Positions 43,964-53,169 of a stretch of DNA of 64,000 nucleotides are shown in pieces. A model generated the notes under the pieces. It did not search any database, was not told where the DNA came from, and saw only the letters and a program-made list of their open reading frames with translations. Position 1 is the first letter of the stretch, and every line of letters begins with the position of its first letter. Origin of the DNA: Pseudomonadota bacterium (GTDB lineage: Bacteria; Pseudomonadota; Gammaproteobacteria; Pseudomonadales; Pseudohongiellaceae); contig JAQBSZ010000014.1 in assembly GCA_027623555.1 (NCBI GenBank), positions 1 through 64,000 of the forward strand, written 5' to 3'. Both the position numbers and the translations under genes were made by a program.

Positions 43964-45103
43964 ATGCCGTCATCGTTACTGCCTGAGAGACCCTTGCTGA
44001 TTTCGCCAACGCTGGCCCAGACTATCGGGCTGGAAGAGGCCGTCATGCTACAGGTGCTGGCGGACATGATTTCACAACGGGAATCATCGAAGCGACCACT
44101 CAATCCCAGGCTGGAGTGGATAAAAGTGAATGACGCTGAGCTGCAGGAAGTATTCCCGTTCTGGGCGCCGGTCGATATCAAACGGGTGCAGGCGAGCCTT
44201 CACGCCCTGGGAGTAATCCTGATCGATGGGGTCACCAGCGAGGACTCCGGCAACTCTCACTATTTCGCCATCGAAGATAATTCTTCAGTAGAAAACCCGG
44301 TTACGAATACCAGTAACACAGTACCGAGCTCCAAGCCAAAGCCGGCGGGGAAAACGGCGCTAATCCCTGCGAACTGGCAGCCGGATGACAATTGGCTGAA
44401 ACTCTGCAAACAACATTCGATTCCTGAGCAATTTGCGCTGGAGCTGGTGCCGGAATTCGTCTTCTATTGGCGCGAGCGCGGCGAGGCCAGGTTCTCCTGG
44501 GGTAATGCCTTTTACAAGCATGTGCTGAAGGAGTGGCGCAATGAACAGACGCGCAAGGGAACCTATGAACTGGCCAGTAACATGTCAGCGGAATGGAGAC
44601 CGAACACTGACGCCTTGGGAATTCTGGTGAACGCAGGCATTAATGCCAGCTTCATCGAAGACGCGATTCCTGAATTCGTGCTGTATTGGCGCGAGCGGGG
44701 TGCAGTACACGGTGCCTGGAATACCAAGTTTATCGAACACATTCGCAGGCAATGGGCAAAGTTTTCTGCATCCTTCGGTCACGATGATACACCGCAGGTT
44801 ATTCCCGCGGATTGGCAGCCAAGTGCAGAATGTTATGAAATACTACAGCTCGCGGAGATTGACGAGGAATATGCCCGTAGCAGGATTCCGGAATTTGTGC
44901 TGTACTGGAGAGACAGTCAGCAAGTGAAAGCCTCATGGAATACCGTGTTCCTGCAGTTCATCAAGCAGGATTGGGCGCACAAACTGAAACAGTTCGAGAA
45001 CGCCGATATAAACTATGCAGACGATCAAACCATTGTTGGATCAAGCCAGCAAAAAATTAAGGAAAGATTCCAGCGCATTGCCGACCGAAGCTGGGCCGAG
45101 TAG
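43964..45103 (+). CDS. DnaT-like protein with three DnaT-type domains
   Basis: From ATG 43964 (379 aa): an N-terminal domain (ERPLLISPTLAQTIGLEEAVMLQVL) seen in replication-initiation-type proteins. Three repeats follow of a roughly 80-residue unit built as W-P-x...L...I...F/Y..x..IPEFVLYWRERG...W...F..H...W, near 120-195, 205-280 and 285-365. This matches the ssDNA-binding DnaT C-domain consensus, so a role in primosome assembly is likely. The frame opens earlier (43832) inside the kinase promoter, but that part looks non-coding. It overlaps the next gene by 89 bp. Confidence 0.8.
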   Translation: MPSSLLPERPLLISPTLAQTIGLEEAVMLQVLADMISQRESSKRPLNPRLEWIKVNDAELQEVFPFWAPVDIKRVQASLHALGVILIDGVTSEDSGNSHYFAIEDNSSVENPVTNTSNTVPSSKPKPAGKTALIPANWQPDDNWLKLCKQHSIPEQFALELVPEFVFYWRERGEARFSWGNAFYKHVLKEWRNEQTRKGTYELASNMSAEWRPNTDALGILVNAGINASFIEDAIPEFVLYWRERGAVHGAWNTKFIEHIRRQWAKFSASFGHDDTPQVIPADWQPSAECYEILQLAEIDEEYARSRIPEFVLYWRDSQQVKASWNTVFLQFIKQDWAHKLKQFENADINYADDQTIVGSSQQKIKERFQRIADRSWAE

Positions 45104-45725
45104 CACCCACGGCAAGGTCAGCAGTCGTGTGCGGGAGCCAAAAGCTGGATCCGAAGCTGCTGGAGTCGATCGCGTGGATGCCATCAATCAGGTGTTCGCC
45201 GAGTTTGAGTTTGCCTATCACAACCAGTTTCACAAGGCGTTCGCCGATGCAGAAAGTCTCGCTATCGCCAAGAAATACTGGATGAGTAGCCTGGAAAATT
45301 ATTCCCCTCAGCAAATTATTCTGGCCGCCAAATCGGTCATTCGCTCCCAGGATTATCTACCCTCTATTGCGGTAATCCTGCGTGCCTGTGAACAAGGCAC
45401 GGATCTGTTTGGTCTGCCTGCATTGCGGCAGGCTTACCTGGAAGCCTGTGGGGCGGCATCACCTAAATGTGAACAACACTGGTCACACGAGGCCGTCTAT
45501 CTTGCCGGCAAGGCGGCGGGATGGTTCCTGTTAGCGAACGAACCGGAATTGACTGGGTTACCGGTATTCGCCTATCACTATGAAAATCTATGCAGGCGCG
45601 TGATTAACGGAGAAGCGCTGGAAATAGCAGCGCCGGAAGCGCTACCGGAAAAAATTTCTCGCAAACTCGACAAGCAAGAGACCCGCGCCAGGATCGCGAA
45701 AATGAAACGGGAGCTCGGGCTCTGA
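45015..45725 (+). CDS. Phage-lambda-P-like replication protein (putative DnaB loader)
   Basis: 236 aa. After a charged, probably disordered first 50 residues, the domain with FAYHNQFHKAFADAESLAIAKKYWMSSLENYSPQQIILAAK, SQDYLPSIAVILRAC and AGKAAGWFLL matches the replication-protein-P family, whose lambda member loads DnaB helicase. It overlaps the DnaT-like gene by 89 bp in another frame, an unusually long overlap unless a later start is used. The pairing suggests a chromosomal helicase-loading module acting on the DnaB encoded at 9186. There are no phage genes around. Confidence 0.72.
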   Translation: MQTIKPLLDQASKKLRKDSSALPTEAGPSSTHGKVSSRVREPKAGSEAAGVDRVDAINQVFAEFEFAYHNQFHKAFADAESLAIAKKYWMSSLENYSPQQIILAAKSVIRSQDYLPSIAVILRACEQGTDLFGLPALRQAYLEACGAASPKCEQHWSHEAVYLAGKAAGWFLLANEPELTGLPVFAYHYENLCRRVINGEALEIAAPEALPEKISRKLDKQETRARIAKMKRELGL

Positions 45726-45732
45726 GCCAAGA

Positions 45733-45822
45733 GGGGACACCTACAATTTAACAACTTAAACACAATCAACAGAATTAGTAGCTTTGATATTCTCTTTAAG
45801 TTGTTAAATTGTAGGTGTCCCC
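45733..45822. repeat. 90-bp palindromic element, copy 1 (3' side of ettA)
   Basis: A perfect 28-bp inverted repeat (45733-45760 with 45795-45822), starting GGGGACACCTACAA and ending TTGTAGGTGTCCCC, encloses a 34-bp loop. A second copy lies on the other side of ettA at 47546-47634. It could act as a bidirectional terminator or be a non-autonomous REP/MITE-like element; no transposase is in the window. Confidence 0.85.
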
Positions 45823-45859
45823 CTAAGCAAGTTGTTAAATTGTAGGTGTCCCCCTAAGC
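45798..45859. repeat. 31-bp tandem duplication reaching the ettA stop codon
   Basis: The right arm of palindrome copy 1 plus CCCCCTAAGC is repeated in tandem with period 31 (45798-45828 and 45829-45859). The second copy contains the ettA stop codon (TAG, complement of 45854-45856). Confidence 0.8.
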
Positions 45860-47524
45860 ATCGAGCTTCTTAAATTTCACTCTGGTTGGTAGTGCATTTT
45901 CACCGAGTCGTTTCTTGCGCTCTGTCTCATAGTCTGAATAGTTCCCTTCATGCCAGACCACCTTGCTGTCTCCCTCGAAGGCCAGGATATGGGTGCAAAT
46001 GCGATCCAGAAACCAGCGATCGTGTGAGACTACAATTGCACAGCCGGGAAAAGCCAGCAGGCCCTCTTCCAGTGCACGCAAAGTTTCTACGTCAAGATCG
46101 TTGGTCGGCTCATCCAGCAACAGGACATTGGCTCCGCGCTTTAACAGCTTGGCCATATGCAGGCGGTTGCGTTCGCCCCCTGATAAGTCCTTGACGAATT
46201 TCTGCTGATCTCCACCCTTGAAGTTGAAGCGACTGGCATAGGCGCGGGAAGCGATTTCGTATTTTCCGATCTGCAGAAGATCCTGCTCGTCAGAGATCTC
46301 TTGCCAGACAGTGTGAGCACCGTTCAAGTCATCACGTGATTGATCAACATAGGCAAGATCCACCGTCTCACCGAGATCGATAGATCCGCTATCGGGTTGT
46401 TCGGTACCCACCAGCATTCTCAGGAACGTCGTCTTACCGGCGCCATTGCCGCCGATGATGCCGACGATGCTGCCCTTGGGGATGGCGAAGCTCAGATCAT
46501 CTATCAGCGTCTTGTCATCGAACGCCTTGCTCAGATGATTCACCTCGATCACCTTGTCGCCTAGCCGGGGGCCGGGGGGAATATAGAGTTCCTGGGTTTC
46601 GTTGCGTTTCTGAAAGTCCTGTGAATTGAGCTCCTCGAAGCGGGCAATTCTCGCCTTGCTCTTCGACTGCCGACCTTTTGGGTTCGCGCGTACCCATTCC
46701 AGTTCCGATTTGATAGTGCGTTCATGGGCGGCCTGTTGTTTCTCTTCAGTATTAAGCCGCCGTTCTTTGGTTTCCAGCCAGGCGCTGTAATTTCCTTCGT
46801 AGGGAATGCCGTGTCCAAGGTCCAGCTCCAGGATCCACCCGGCGACATTGTCGAGGAAATAGCGATCATGGGTAATCGCTACTACCGTGCCAGGGTACTC
46901 CTGCAGAAATCGCTCCAGCCAGGCCACGCTCTCGGCATCGAGATGGTTAGTCGGCTCATCCAGTAATAACATGTCCGGCTTGGAGAGTAGCAACTTGCAC
47001 AAGGCAACCCGGCGCTTCTCGCCGCCAGAGAGCTGCCCGACGTTTACGTCCCAGGGTGCCAGGCGCAGGGCATCGGCGGCAATTTCCAGGGTTCGTTCAA
47101 TCTGCCAGCCATCGACCGCATCGATCTCGTTCTGCAACGAACCCTGTTTTTCCAGCAGCTCATTCATCTCATCGTCACTCATCGGTTCGGCAAACCTGTC
47201 GCTGATGGCGTTAAATTCGTCAATCAGTTGAATGATGTCGCGGATACCTTCTTCGACATTCCAGCGTACCGTCTCAGTCTCGTTGAGTTCCGGCTCCTGT
47301 GGCAGGTAGCCAATCTTGATTCCGGGTTGCGGACGGGCTTCGCCATTTATTTCCTTGTCCACCCCGGCCATGATTCTTAACAGGGTTGATTTACCGCTGC
47401 CATTGAGCCCCAGCACACCGATTTTCGCACCAGGGAAAAAGGACAGGGAGATGTCCTTGAGGATCTCCCGCTTGGGAGGAACGATCTTGCCAACCTGGTG
47501 CATGGTGTAGACGAACTGCGACAT
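45854..47524 (-). CDS. ettA: Energy-dependent translational throttle protein EttA
   Basis: A 556-aa ABC-F ATPase, the same size as E. coli EttA (555). Two ABC cassettes are present: GLNGSGKSTLLRIMAG with LSGGEKRRVALCKLL and LLDEPTNHLD, then GGNGAGKTTFLRMLVG with LSGGERNRLHMAKLL and LLDEPTNDLD. Between them is the charged P-site tRNA-interaction motif region (SELEWVRANPKGRQSKSKAR). EttA binds the ribosomal E site and gates the first peptide bond according to ADP/ATP ratio. Both ends of the gene are bounded by copies of the palindromic element. Confidence 0.97.
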   Translation of the reverse strand: MSQFVYTMHQVGKIVPPKREILKDISLSFFPGAKIGVLGLNGSGKSTLLRIMAGVDKEINGEARPQPGIKIGYLPQEPELNETETVRWNVEEGIRDIIQLIDEFNAISDRFAEPMSDDEMNELLEKQGSLQNEIDAVDGWQIERTLEIAADALRLAPWDVNVGQLSGGEKRRVALCKLLLSKPDMLLLDEPTNHLDAESVAWLERFLQEYPGTVVAITHDRYFLDNVAGWILELDLGHGIPYEGNYSAWLETKERRLNTEEKQQAAHERTIKSELEWVRANPKGRQSKSKARIARFEELNSQDFQKRNETQELYIPPGPRLGDKVIEVNHLSKAFDDKTLIDDLSFAIPKGSIVGIIGGNGAGKTTFLRMLVGTEQPDSGSIDLGETVDLAYVDQSRDDLNGAHTVWQEISDEQDLLQIGKYEIASRAYASRFNFKGGDQQKFVKDLSGGERNRLHMAKLLKRGANVLLLDEPTNDLDVETLRALEEGLLAFPGCAIVVSHDRWFLDRICTHILAFEGDSKVVWHEGNYSDYETERKKRLGENALPTRVKFKKLDA

Positions 47525-47545
47525 TCCTGACTCCTGTTTGAGAGA

Positions 47546-47634
47546 GGGGACACCTACAACTTAACAACTTAAACACAATCAGCCGAGTTGGCCGCTTTGA
47601 AATTCTCTTTAAGTTGTTAAGTTGTAGGTGTCCC
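47546..47634. repeat. 90-bp palindromic element, copy 2 (5' side of ettA)
   Basis: Arms 47546-47573 and 47608-47634 pair like copy 1 around a similar 34-bp loop. Relative to copy 1 one arm has C for T and the other G for A at the matching pair, so base pairing is kept. It sits 22 bp before the ettA start, within its 5' region, with ettA transcribed away from it. Confidence 0.85.
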
Positions 47635-47830
47635 TGCCCTACTATTATGGCACAGCCAATGTCGAGGTGTTTCTCAAAATTGTCGGCTATCTTTATTTGC
47701 AATATTCTCCTCAGTAAACCTTGCGCACCAAAATCCGCGCGAATCCCGGCAGAATAAAGATGCCGTGACTAGTGTCATCATGTAGAATAACGCCTTCAAA
47801 AAATCCCCAATCCAGCCAGTGGAGTAGTCG

Positions 47831-49084
47831 ATGTTCAGGAGCGATCTCAGCCTATCGGAGTTTGATCCAGAGATACACGCGGCTATCGAAGCGGAAAAAA
47901 CGCGTCAGGAAGAACATATCGAACTGATCGCCTCAGAAAATCACACCAGCCCTTTAGTAATGGAAGCGCAAGGGTCTGTACTCACCAATAAATACGCAGA
48001 AGGCTATCCCGGCAAACGCTATTACGGCGGTTGTGAAAATGTCGATGTAGTTGAAGAACTCGCGATCGCTCGCGCAAAAGCGCTGTTCAAGGCGGATTAC
48101 GCGAATGTGCAGCCCCATTCCGGATCCCAGGCAAATTCGGCAGCCTACATGGCGATGCTCAAGCCAGGGGACACGCTGTTGGGTATGAGCCTGGCCGATG
48201 GCGGGCACCTCACTCACGGTGCGAGCGTCAGTTCATCGGGACGGATTTACCAGGCGGTGCAATATGGTCTGAATAATGACACCGGGGAGATCGACTATGA
48301 TCAGGTGGATCGGCTGGCTCAGGAACACAAGCCCAAAGTTATCGTGGCTGGTTTCTCGGCCTATTCCCGGGTAGTGGACTGGCAGAAGTTTCGCGAGATT
48401 GCGGACAGCATCGGTGCCTTCTTCATGGTGGATATGGCGCACGTGTCTGGCCTGATCGCCGCCGGCGTCTATCCCAGTCCGGTCAACATTGCCGATGTGA
48501 CTACGACCACTACACACAAGACATTAAGGGGTCCGCGCGGTGGTTTGATACTGGCCCGTAGCAATCCCGATCTGGAGAAGAAGCTGAATTTCGCCGTGTT
48601 CCCGGAAAGCCAGGGTGGACCACTGATGCATGTTATAGCGGCCAAGGCCATTTGCCTGAAAGAGGCCATGAGCAAAGACTTCGTTGTCTACCAGCAACAG
48701 ACGCTGAAGAATGCCCAGGCGATGGCCCGGGGATTTATCGAGCGTGGTTATGATGTAGTCTCAAACGGCACCGATGATCACCTGTTCTTGCTCAGCTTGA
48801 TCAGGCAGGGTATTACCGGCAAGGATGCCGATGCCGCATTGGGCAATGCGAATATCACTGTCAACAAGAATGCAGTACCGAACGATCCTAATCCACCTTT
48901 CGTCACCAGTGGATTGCGCATAGGTTCTCCTGCCGTGACCACGCGAGGATTTAAAGAGGCAGAAGTGATCGAGCTGACAACATGGATGTGCGATATATTA
49001 GATGATATTAATAACAAAGCGATGATTGCCGGGGTCAAACAGAAGGTACTTGATCTCTGCGCAAGATTCCCCGTGTATCAATAA
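47831..49084 (+). CDS. glyA: Serine hydroxymethyltransferase
   Basis: A PLP enzyme interconverting serine and glycine with tetrahydrofolate, the main one-carbon source. 417 aa, full length, with [66 protein letters not shown] and the PLP-lysine motif [14 protein letters not shown]. All catalytic blocks are intact. It is followed by nrdR, the usual order in Gammaproteobacteria. Confidence 0.98.
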   Translation: MFRSDLSLSEFDPEIHAAIEAEKTRQEEHIELIASENHTSPLVMEAQGSVLTNKYAEGYPGKRYYGGCENVDVVEELAIARAKALFKADYANVQPHSGSQANSAAYMAMLKPGDTLLGMSLADGGHLTHGASVSSSGRIYQAVQYGLNNDTGEIDYDQVDRLAQEHKPKVIVAGFSAYSRVVDWQKFREIADSIGAFFMVDMAHVSGLIAAGVYPSPVNIADVTTTTTHKTLRGPRGGLILARSNPDLEKKLNFAVFPESQGGPLMHVIAAKAICLKEAMSKDFVVYQQQTLKNAQAMARGFIERGYDVVSNGTDDHLFLLSLIRQGITGKDADAALGNANITVNKNAVPNDPNPPFVTSGLRIGSPAVTTRGFKEAEVIELTTWMCDILDDINNKAMIAGVKQKVLDLCARFPVYQ

Positions 49085-49109
49085 TTTTAGGTAGAACGAT
49101 AGGTTTACT

Positions 49110-49571
49110 ATGCATTGTCCATTCTGTGGCGCCACAGACACCAAGGTTATCGATTCCCGGTTAGTCTCCGAAGGCAATCACGTACGCAGGCGCCGTGAGT
49201 GTGTTACCTGTGAGGAAAGATTTACGACTTACGAATCTGCCGAGCTCGTGATGCCCAAGATCATCAAGCAGAATGGTATCCGTGAGCCGTTCAATGAAGA
49301 CAAGTTACTGGCCGGGTTCACCAAGGCACTGGAAAAAAGACCTGTTAGTGTAGAAAACCTCGATGAAGCTATCAATCGTATAAAGGCGACGCTTCGTTCC
49401 ACCGGTGAACGAGAGATCCCTTCCCGTGATGTAGGTGAGCAGGTAATGAAAGAATTACGTGAACTCGATGAAGTTGCCTTTGTCCGGTTTGCCTCTGTTT
49501 ACCGCAGTTTCAAAGATCTTGATGAGTTCAGGAAAGAGATAGATCGACTTTCCAAAGATAGCTCCAGCTAG
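49110..49571 (+). CDS. nrdR: Ribonucleotide reductase repressor NrdR
   Basis: A 153-aa zinc-ribbon/ATP-cone repressor. The N-terminal ribbon is CPFCG and CVTCEERF (Cys4), and the ATP-cone carries [15 protein letters not shown]. In other bacteria it binds NrdR boxes before nrd operons in response to dATP/ATP. No nrd genes are in the window. It lies 25 bp after glyA and ahead of the rib cluster, the common synteny. Confidence 0.97.
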   Translation: MHCPFCGATDTKVIDSRLVSEGNHVRRRRECVTCEERFTTYESAELVMPKIIKQNGIREPFNEDKLLAGFTKALEKRPVSVENLDEAINRIKATLRSTGEREIPSRDVGEQVMKELRELDEVAFVRFASVYRSFKDLDEFRKEIDRLSKDSSS

Positions 49572-49705
49572 ACTTTCCAGCCCCCGCTCCCTGCACTTGA
49601 CCCCTTCATTCTGCTAGAATCGATTGCTTCATTGAATGCCTGGTTACATTTCCGGGCAAGTCGCGCGGTAAACTGCCAAACTAACTTATCTATAGAGTCA
49701 GGAAC

Positions 49706-50881
49706 GTGAAGTCTCTAAGTAACTCAAAACTCGATGCGACGATTATTGACTGGCCAGTCCATATGCAGCGAGCTATTGACCTGGCCGAAAGCGTGTGGAC
49801 GGCCACGCCGAATCCAAGGGTCGGTTGCGTACTTACAAAAGATGGCGAAGTTGTTGGAGAGGGTTGGCACTCGGCAGCGGGTCAGGCTCATGCAGAAATA
49901 GCCGCGCTCCATCACGCCGGTGAGAAGGCCAACGCGGCGACGGCATTTGTCAGCCTCGAACCCTGCGCGCATACGGGACGTACTGGTCCTTGTAGCGAGG
50001 CACTGATTCATGCAGGAGTCGCCCGGGTGGTGATAGCGACCCTGGATACGAATCCTCAAGTAGCTGGCAAGGGTGTTCTGCAGTTGGAACAAGCGGGAAT
50101 TGAGGTGTGCCATCTGGCTGATTTCGATCAGCAGGCGCGCGCGGTTAATCCTGGATATTTCAAACGTCTTGAGCAGGGACTTCCCTATGTCAGGATGAAA
50201 CTGGCTATGAGCCTGGATGGCCGAACGGCGTTGGCCAATGGCGAGAGCAAATGGATTACCAGTGCCGCAGCCAGAAGCGACGTGCAGCGACTGCGCGCCA
50301 GCGTCAGCGCAGTAATAACAGGTATTAATACTGTTCTCACCGATGACCCATCGCTGAATGTGCGACGCGAAGATCTGGTAGAAAATTCCGAGGTGTTAGA
50401 GGCAAATAGCGGTGGATTGAATCGACAACCGCTGCGGGTAGTTGTAGACAGCCAATTGCGGACACCTGGCACTGCCAGGATAGTCACCTGTGACGGCGAG
50501 GTAAAAATCTATACCAAAGACGCCAAACGCACGGGGAAAAACATTGCATCAAATGTGGAGATAGTCGGTGTAGCAAGCTCTGCAGGCGGAGTAAATCTTC
50601 GATCTGTGCTAGAATCGCTGGCCTCCGATTTCGCCTGTAATGAAGTAATGATAGAAGCTGGATCGACCCTGAGCGGCGCCTTCATTGCCGCGGGCCTGGT
50701 GGATGAGTTGGTTGTTTACATCGCACCGAAAATTCTTGGCAGTGATGCCAGACCACTTCTTGAGTTAGCCGGATTGCAATCTCTTGCCCACAGCATTGAG
50801 TTTACAATAGGCGATGTAAGGCAAGTCGGAGATGACATTCGAGTGACACTCAAGGCGAAACGAGATTACGGCAAAGAATAA
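49706..50881 (+). CDS. ribD: Bifunctional riboflavin deaminase/reductase RibD
   Basis: 391 aa. The N-terminal deaminase has HAEIAAL and EPCAHTGRTGPC zinc ligands. The C-terminal reductase has VRMKLAMSLDGRTA, KWITS, NTVLTDDPSLNVR and FIAAGLVDELVVYIAPKILG. It performs the second and third steps from GTP to riboflavin. The start is GTG 49706. Its end overlaps the ribE ATG by one base. I see no FMN riboswitch in the 134-bp leader. Confidence 0.96.
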   Translation: MKSLSNSKLDATIIDWPVHMQRAIDLAESVWTATPNPRVGCVLTKDGEVVGEGWHSAAGQAHAEIAALHHAGEKANAATAFVSLEPCAHTGRTGPCSEALIHAGVARVVIATLDTNPQVAGKGVLQLEQAGIEVCHLADFDQQARAVNPGYFKRLEQGLPYVRMKLAMSLDGRTALANGESKWITSAAARSDVQRLRASVSAVITGINTVLTDDPSLNVRREDLVENSEVLEANSGGLNRQPLRVVVDSQLRTPGTARIVTCDGEVKIYTKDAKRTGKNIASNVEIVGVASSAGGVNLRSVLESLASDFACNEVMIEAGSTLSGAFIAAGLVDELVVYIAPKILGSDARPLLELAGLQSLAHSIEFTIGDVRQVGDDIRVTLKAKRDYGKE

Positions 50882-51543
50882 TGTTTACTGGAATCATCGA
50901 GGCTACCGGAAAGCTAACCAGTCTGAGTCAAAAGGAGTCGGAATGGCGCCTGACGATTAGTGCCGGAAAGCTGGACATGTCCGATGTAAAACTCGGTGAC
51001 AGCATTGCCGTGAACGGCTGTTGCCTTACCGTGGTCGACCGTGGCGATAATCATCTCAGCGCCGATGTTTCACTAGAGACCCTGCGCTGTACAACCCTGG
51101 GATCGCTACAGCAGGATTCTCGCCTGAACCTGGAAAAGGCAATGCTGGCAAGCAGTCGCTTCGGTGGACACATCGTCAGCGGTCATGTCGATGGAGTAGG
51201 CGAACTCGTTGCATCACAACAGGAAGGGAAAAGCATCAGGCTGGATTTTTCCATTCCTGATGAACTGGCGAAGTACATCGCCGCCAAGGGATCGATTTGT
51301 ATAGACGGTGCTAGCATGACTGTGAATGAGGTTAGTGGAAGTACATTCTCTATCAACGTGATTCCGCACACACAGGAAGAAACCATCATCGGAGAATACA
51401 AGCTGGGTCAGCGAGTCAACATAGAGGTGGATCTGGTGGCGCGTTACCTGGAGAGACTAGTGCTTAATAAAGAGAGTGCAGATACAACATCGCCAGGCAT
51501 TGATCTGGAGTTTCTCAAACAACATGGCTTTCAATCGGCTTAA
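50881..51543 (+). CDS. ribE: Riboflavin synthase alpha subunit
   Basis: 220 aa of two homologous lumazine-binding barrels: MFTGIIEATGKL, AVNGCCLTVVD, GGHIVSGHVDGVG, then CIDGASMTVNEV and VNIEVDLVARYLERL. It dismutates two 6,7-dimethyl-8-ribityllumazine molecules to riboflavin. It is coupled to ribD (one-base overlap) and 20 bp before ribBA. Confidence 0.97.
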   Translation: MFTGIIEATGKLTSLSQKESEWRLTISAGKLDMSDVKLGDSIAVNGCCLTVVDRGDNHLSADVSLETLRCTTLGSLQQDSRLNLEKAMLASSRFGGHIVSGHVDGVGELVASQQEGKSIRLDFSIPDELAKYIAAKGSICIDGASMTVNEVSGSTFSINVIPHTQEETIIGEYKLGQRVNIEVDLVARYLERLVLNKESADTTSPGIDLEFLKQHGFQSA

Positions 51544-51563
51544 GCAGGACGTTAATACCAGAC

Positions 51564-52676
51564 ATGGAACTGAACACAATAGAAGAAATCATCGATGATA
51601 TCCGCCAGGGAAAGATGGTGATATTGATGGATGATGAAGACAGAGAGAATGAAGGCGATTTGATTATCGCCGCTGAACGCGTGCGCACCGAAGATATAAA
51701 TTTCATGGCCACGAATGCCCGTGGATTAATTTGCCTGACTCTCACCCGGGAGCGCTGCGAATTCCTCAAGTTGCCATTGATGGTCAATCAGAACAACACG
51801 CCCTACAACACCAACTTTACTGTGACTATCGAAGCCGCCACTGGTGTAACTACTGGCATATCGGCAGCGGACCGGGCGCGTACGATTCAAGTGGCAGTGG
51901 GTCGAGACAGTGAACCTGAAGATATCATCCAGCCTGGTCACATCTTTCCAATCATGGCACAACCCGGTGGAGTGTTACGCCGCGCCGGGCACACCGAAGC
52001 CGGTTGCGACCTGGCAAGAATGGCAGGCTATAAGCCGGCGGCTGCCATCGTCGAGATCATGAATGATGATGGATCGATGGCGCGTCGAGTAGACCTGGAA
52101 CGGTTTGCGCAAAAACACGACATCAAGATCGGGACGATTGTCGATCTTATTCACTATCGAATTGCACACGATCACACGGTTACCCGAACCGAGTCAAATG
52201 TCATGCAGACCCAATATGGCGAGTTCACTATACACAGCTATTCGGACTCAATCAGTGGCAATTTGCATCTCGCCTTCGTGAAAGGGGTAGTCACCAAAGA
52301 CGATCCAGTGCTGGTCAGGGTACACATACCCAATGTCCTTAGAGACATCTGCGAGGTCTATAATGCTGAGAGAACCAGCTGGTCCTTCGGTAACGCACTT
52401 GAAGAGATAAGCAAAGAAGGCAAGGGTGTTGCTGTGCTATTATCTAGCGAGGACTATGGGCAGGACCTCTCACATAACCTGGCGTCGGCAGTTGCTGCAG
52501 GAAGTGAGGCTGCACAGTCCAAGAGACCTGGCAGCGACCTCACAATTGGTACAGGTTCGCAGATCCTTAGAGATCTTGGAGTTGGGAAAATGCGCTTGTT
52601 GAGCTATCCGGCCAAATTTAATGCGATTTCCGGATTCGATCTCGAAGTTGTCGATTTCGTGCCGTTTCAGAAATAG
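51564..52676 (+). CDS. ribBA: 3,4-dihydroxy-2-butanone-4-phosphate synthase fused to a degenerate RibA-like domain
   Basis: 370 aa. Residues 1-205 are RibB (ILMDDEDRENEGDLIIAAE, GVTTGISAADRARTI, GHTEAGCDLARMAG). Residues 210-370 resemble GTP cyclohydrolase II (QTQYGEFTIHSYSD...RVHIPNVLRDICEV), but the zinc-binding cysteine triad of RibA is lost, as is the RQEGRG catalytic segment. GTP cyclohydrolase activity is therefore unlikely. The second domain probably serves a structural role, and the authentic RibA is at 55269. Confidence 0.93.
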   Translation: MELNTIEEIIDDIRQGKMVILMDDEDRENEGDLIIAAERVRTEDINFMATNARGLICLTLTRERCEFLKLPLMVNQNNTPYNTNFTVTIEAATGVTTGISAADRARTIQVAVGRDSEPEDIIQPGHIFPIMAQPGGVLRRAGHTEAGCDLARMAGYKPAAAIVEIMNDDGSMARRVDLERFAQKHDIKIGTIVDLIHYRIAHDHTVTRTESNVMQTQYGEFTIHSYSDSISGNLHLAFVKGVVTKDDPVLVRVHIPNVLRDICEVYNAERTSWSFGNALEEISKEGKGVAVLLSSEDYGQDLSHNLASAVAAGSEAAQSKRPGSDLTIGTGSQILRDLGVGKMRLLSYPAKFNAISGFDLEVVDFVPFQK

Positions 52677-52692
52677 GTAGCAGGAATTCAGA

Positions 52693-53169
52693 ATGAGTAC
52701 GATCAAGACCATAGAGGGTAACTATAGCAACGCCTCGGCGAGCTATGCAATTGCCGTTGCGAAGTTCAATAGTTTTATAGTCGACCGCCTGCTGGACGGT
52801 GCCCTCGATGCGTTAAAAAAACACGGTGTTATGGATCGGGATATAACGATTGTAAAAGTACCCGGTGCATTCGAATTACCTTTGGCAGTCAGGAAACTGG
52901 TAGCGCTGAATAATTACGATGCGGTTATCGCACTCGGCGCCGTGATTCGTGGTGGAACTCCTCACTTTGAATATGTGGCTGGAGAATGTGTCAAAGGACT
53001 AAGCCAGGCAAGTCTGGAGAGTAGTAAGCCGGTGGCCTTCGGCGTGTTGACAGTGGATACCATCGAGCAGGCGATAGAGAGAGCGGGTACCAAGTTTGGA
53101 AACAAAGGAGCTGAGGCTGCGCTGACAGCCATCGAGATGCTTAATCTGGTTCGTCAACTGGAGAGCTAG
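52693..53169 (+). CDS. ribH: 6,7-dimethyl-8-ribityllumazine synthase
   Basis: 158 aa, normal length. Blocks: [53 protein letters not shown], and [30 protein letters not shown]. It condenses the RibB and RibD products and forms capsid-like or pentameric assemblies. It is 16 bp after ribBA, and its stop TAG abuts the GTG of nusB. Confidence 0.97.
   Translation: MSTIKTIEGNYSNASASYAIAVAKFNSFIVDRLLDGALDALKKHGVMDRDITIVKVPGAFELPLAVRKLVALNNYDAVIALGAVIRGGTPHFEYVAGECVKGLSQASLESSKPVAFGVLTVDTIEQAIERAGTKFGNKGAEAALTAIEMLNLVRQLES

Noticed and set aside
49572-49705. FMN riboswitch ahead of ribD
   Set aside because: The conserved RFN-element blocks (AGGG, CGGGG and related boxes in order) are not seen in the 134-bp leader.
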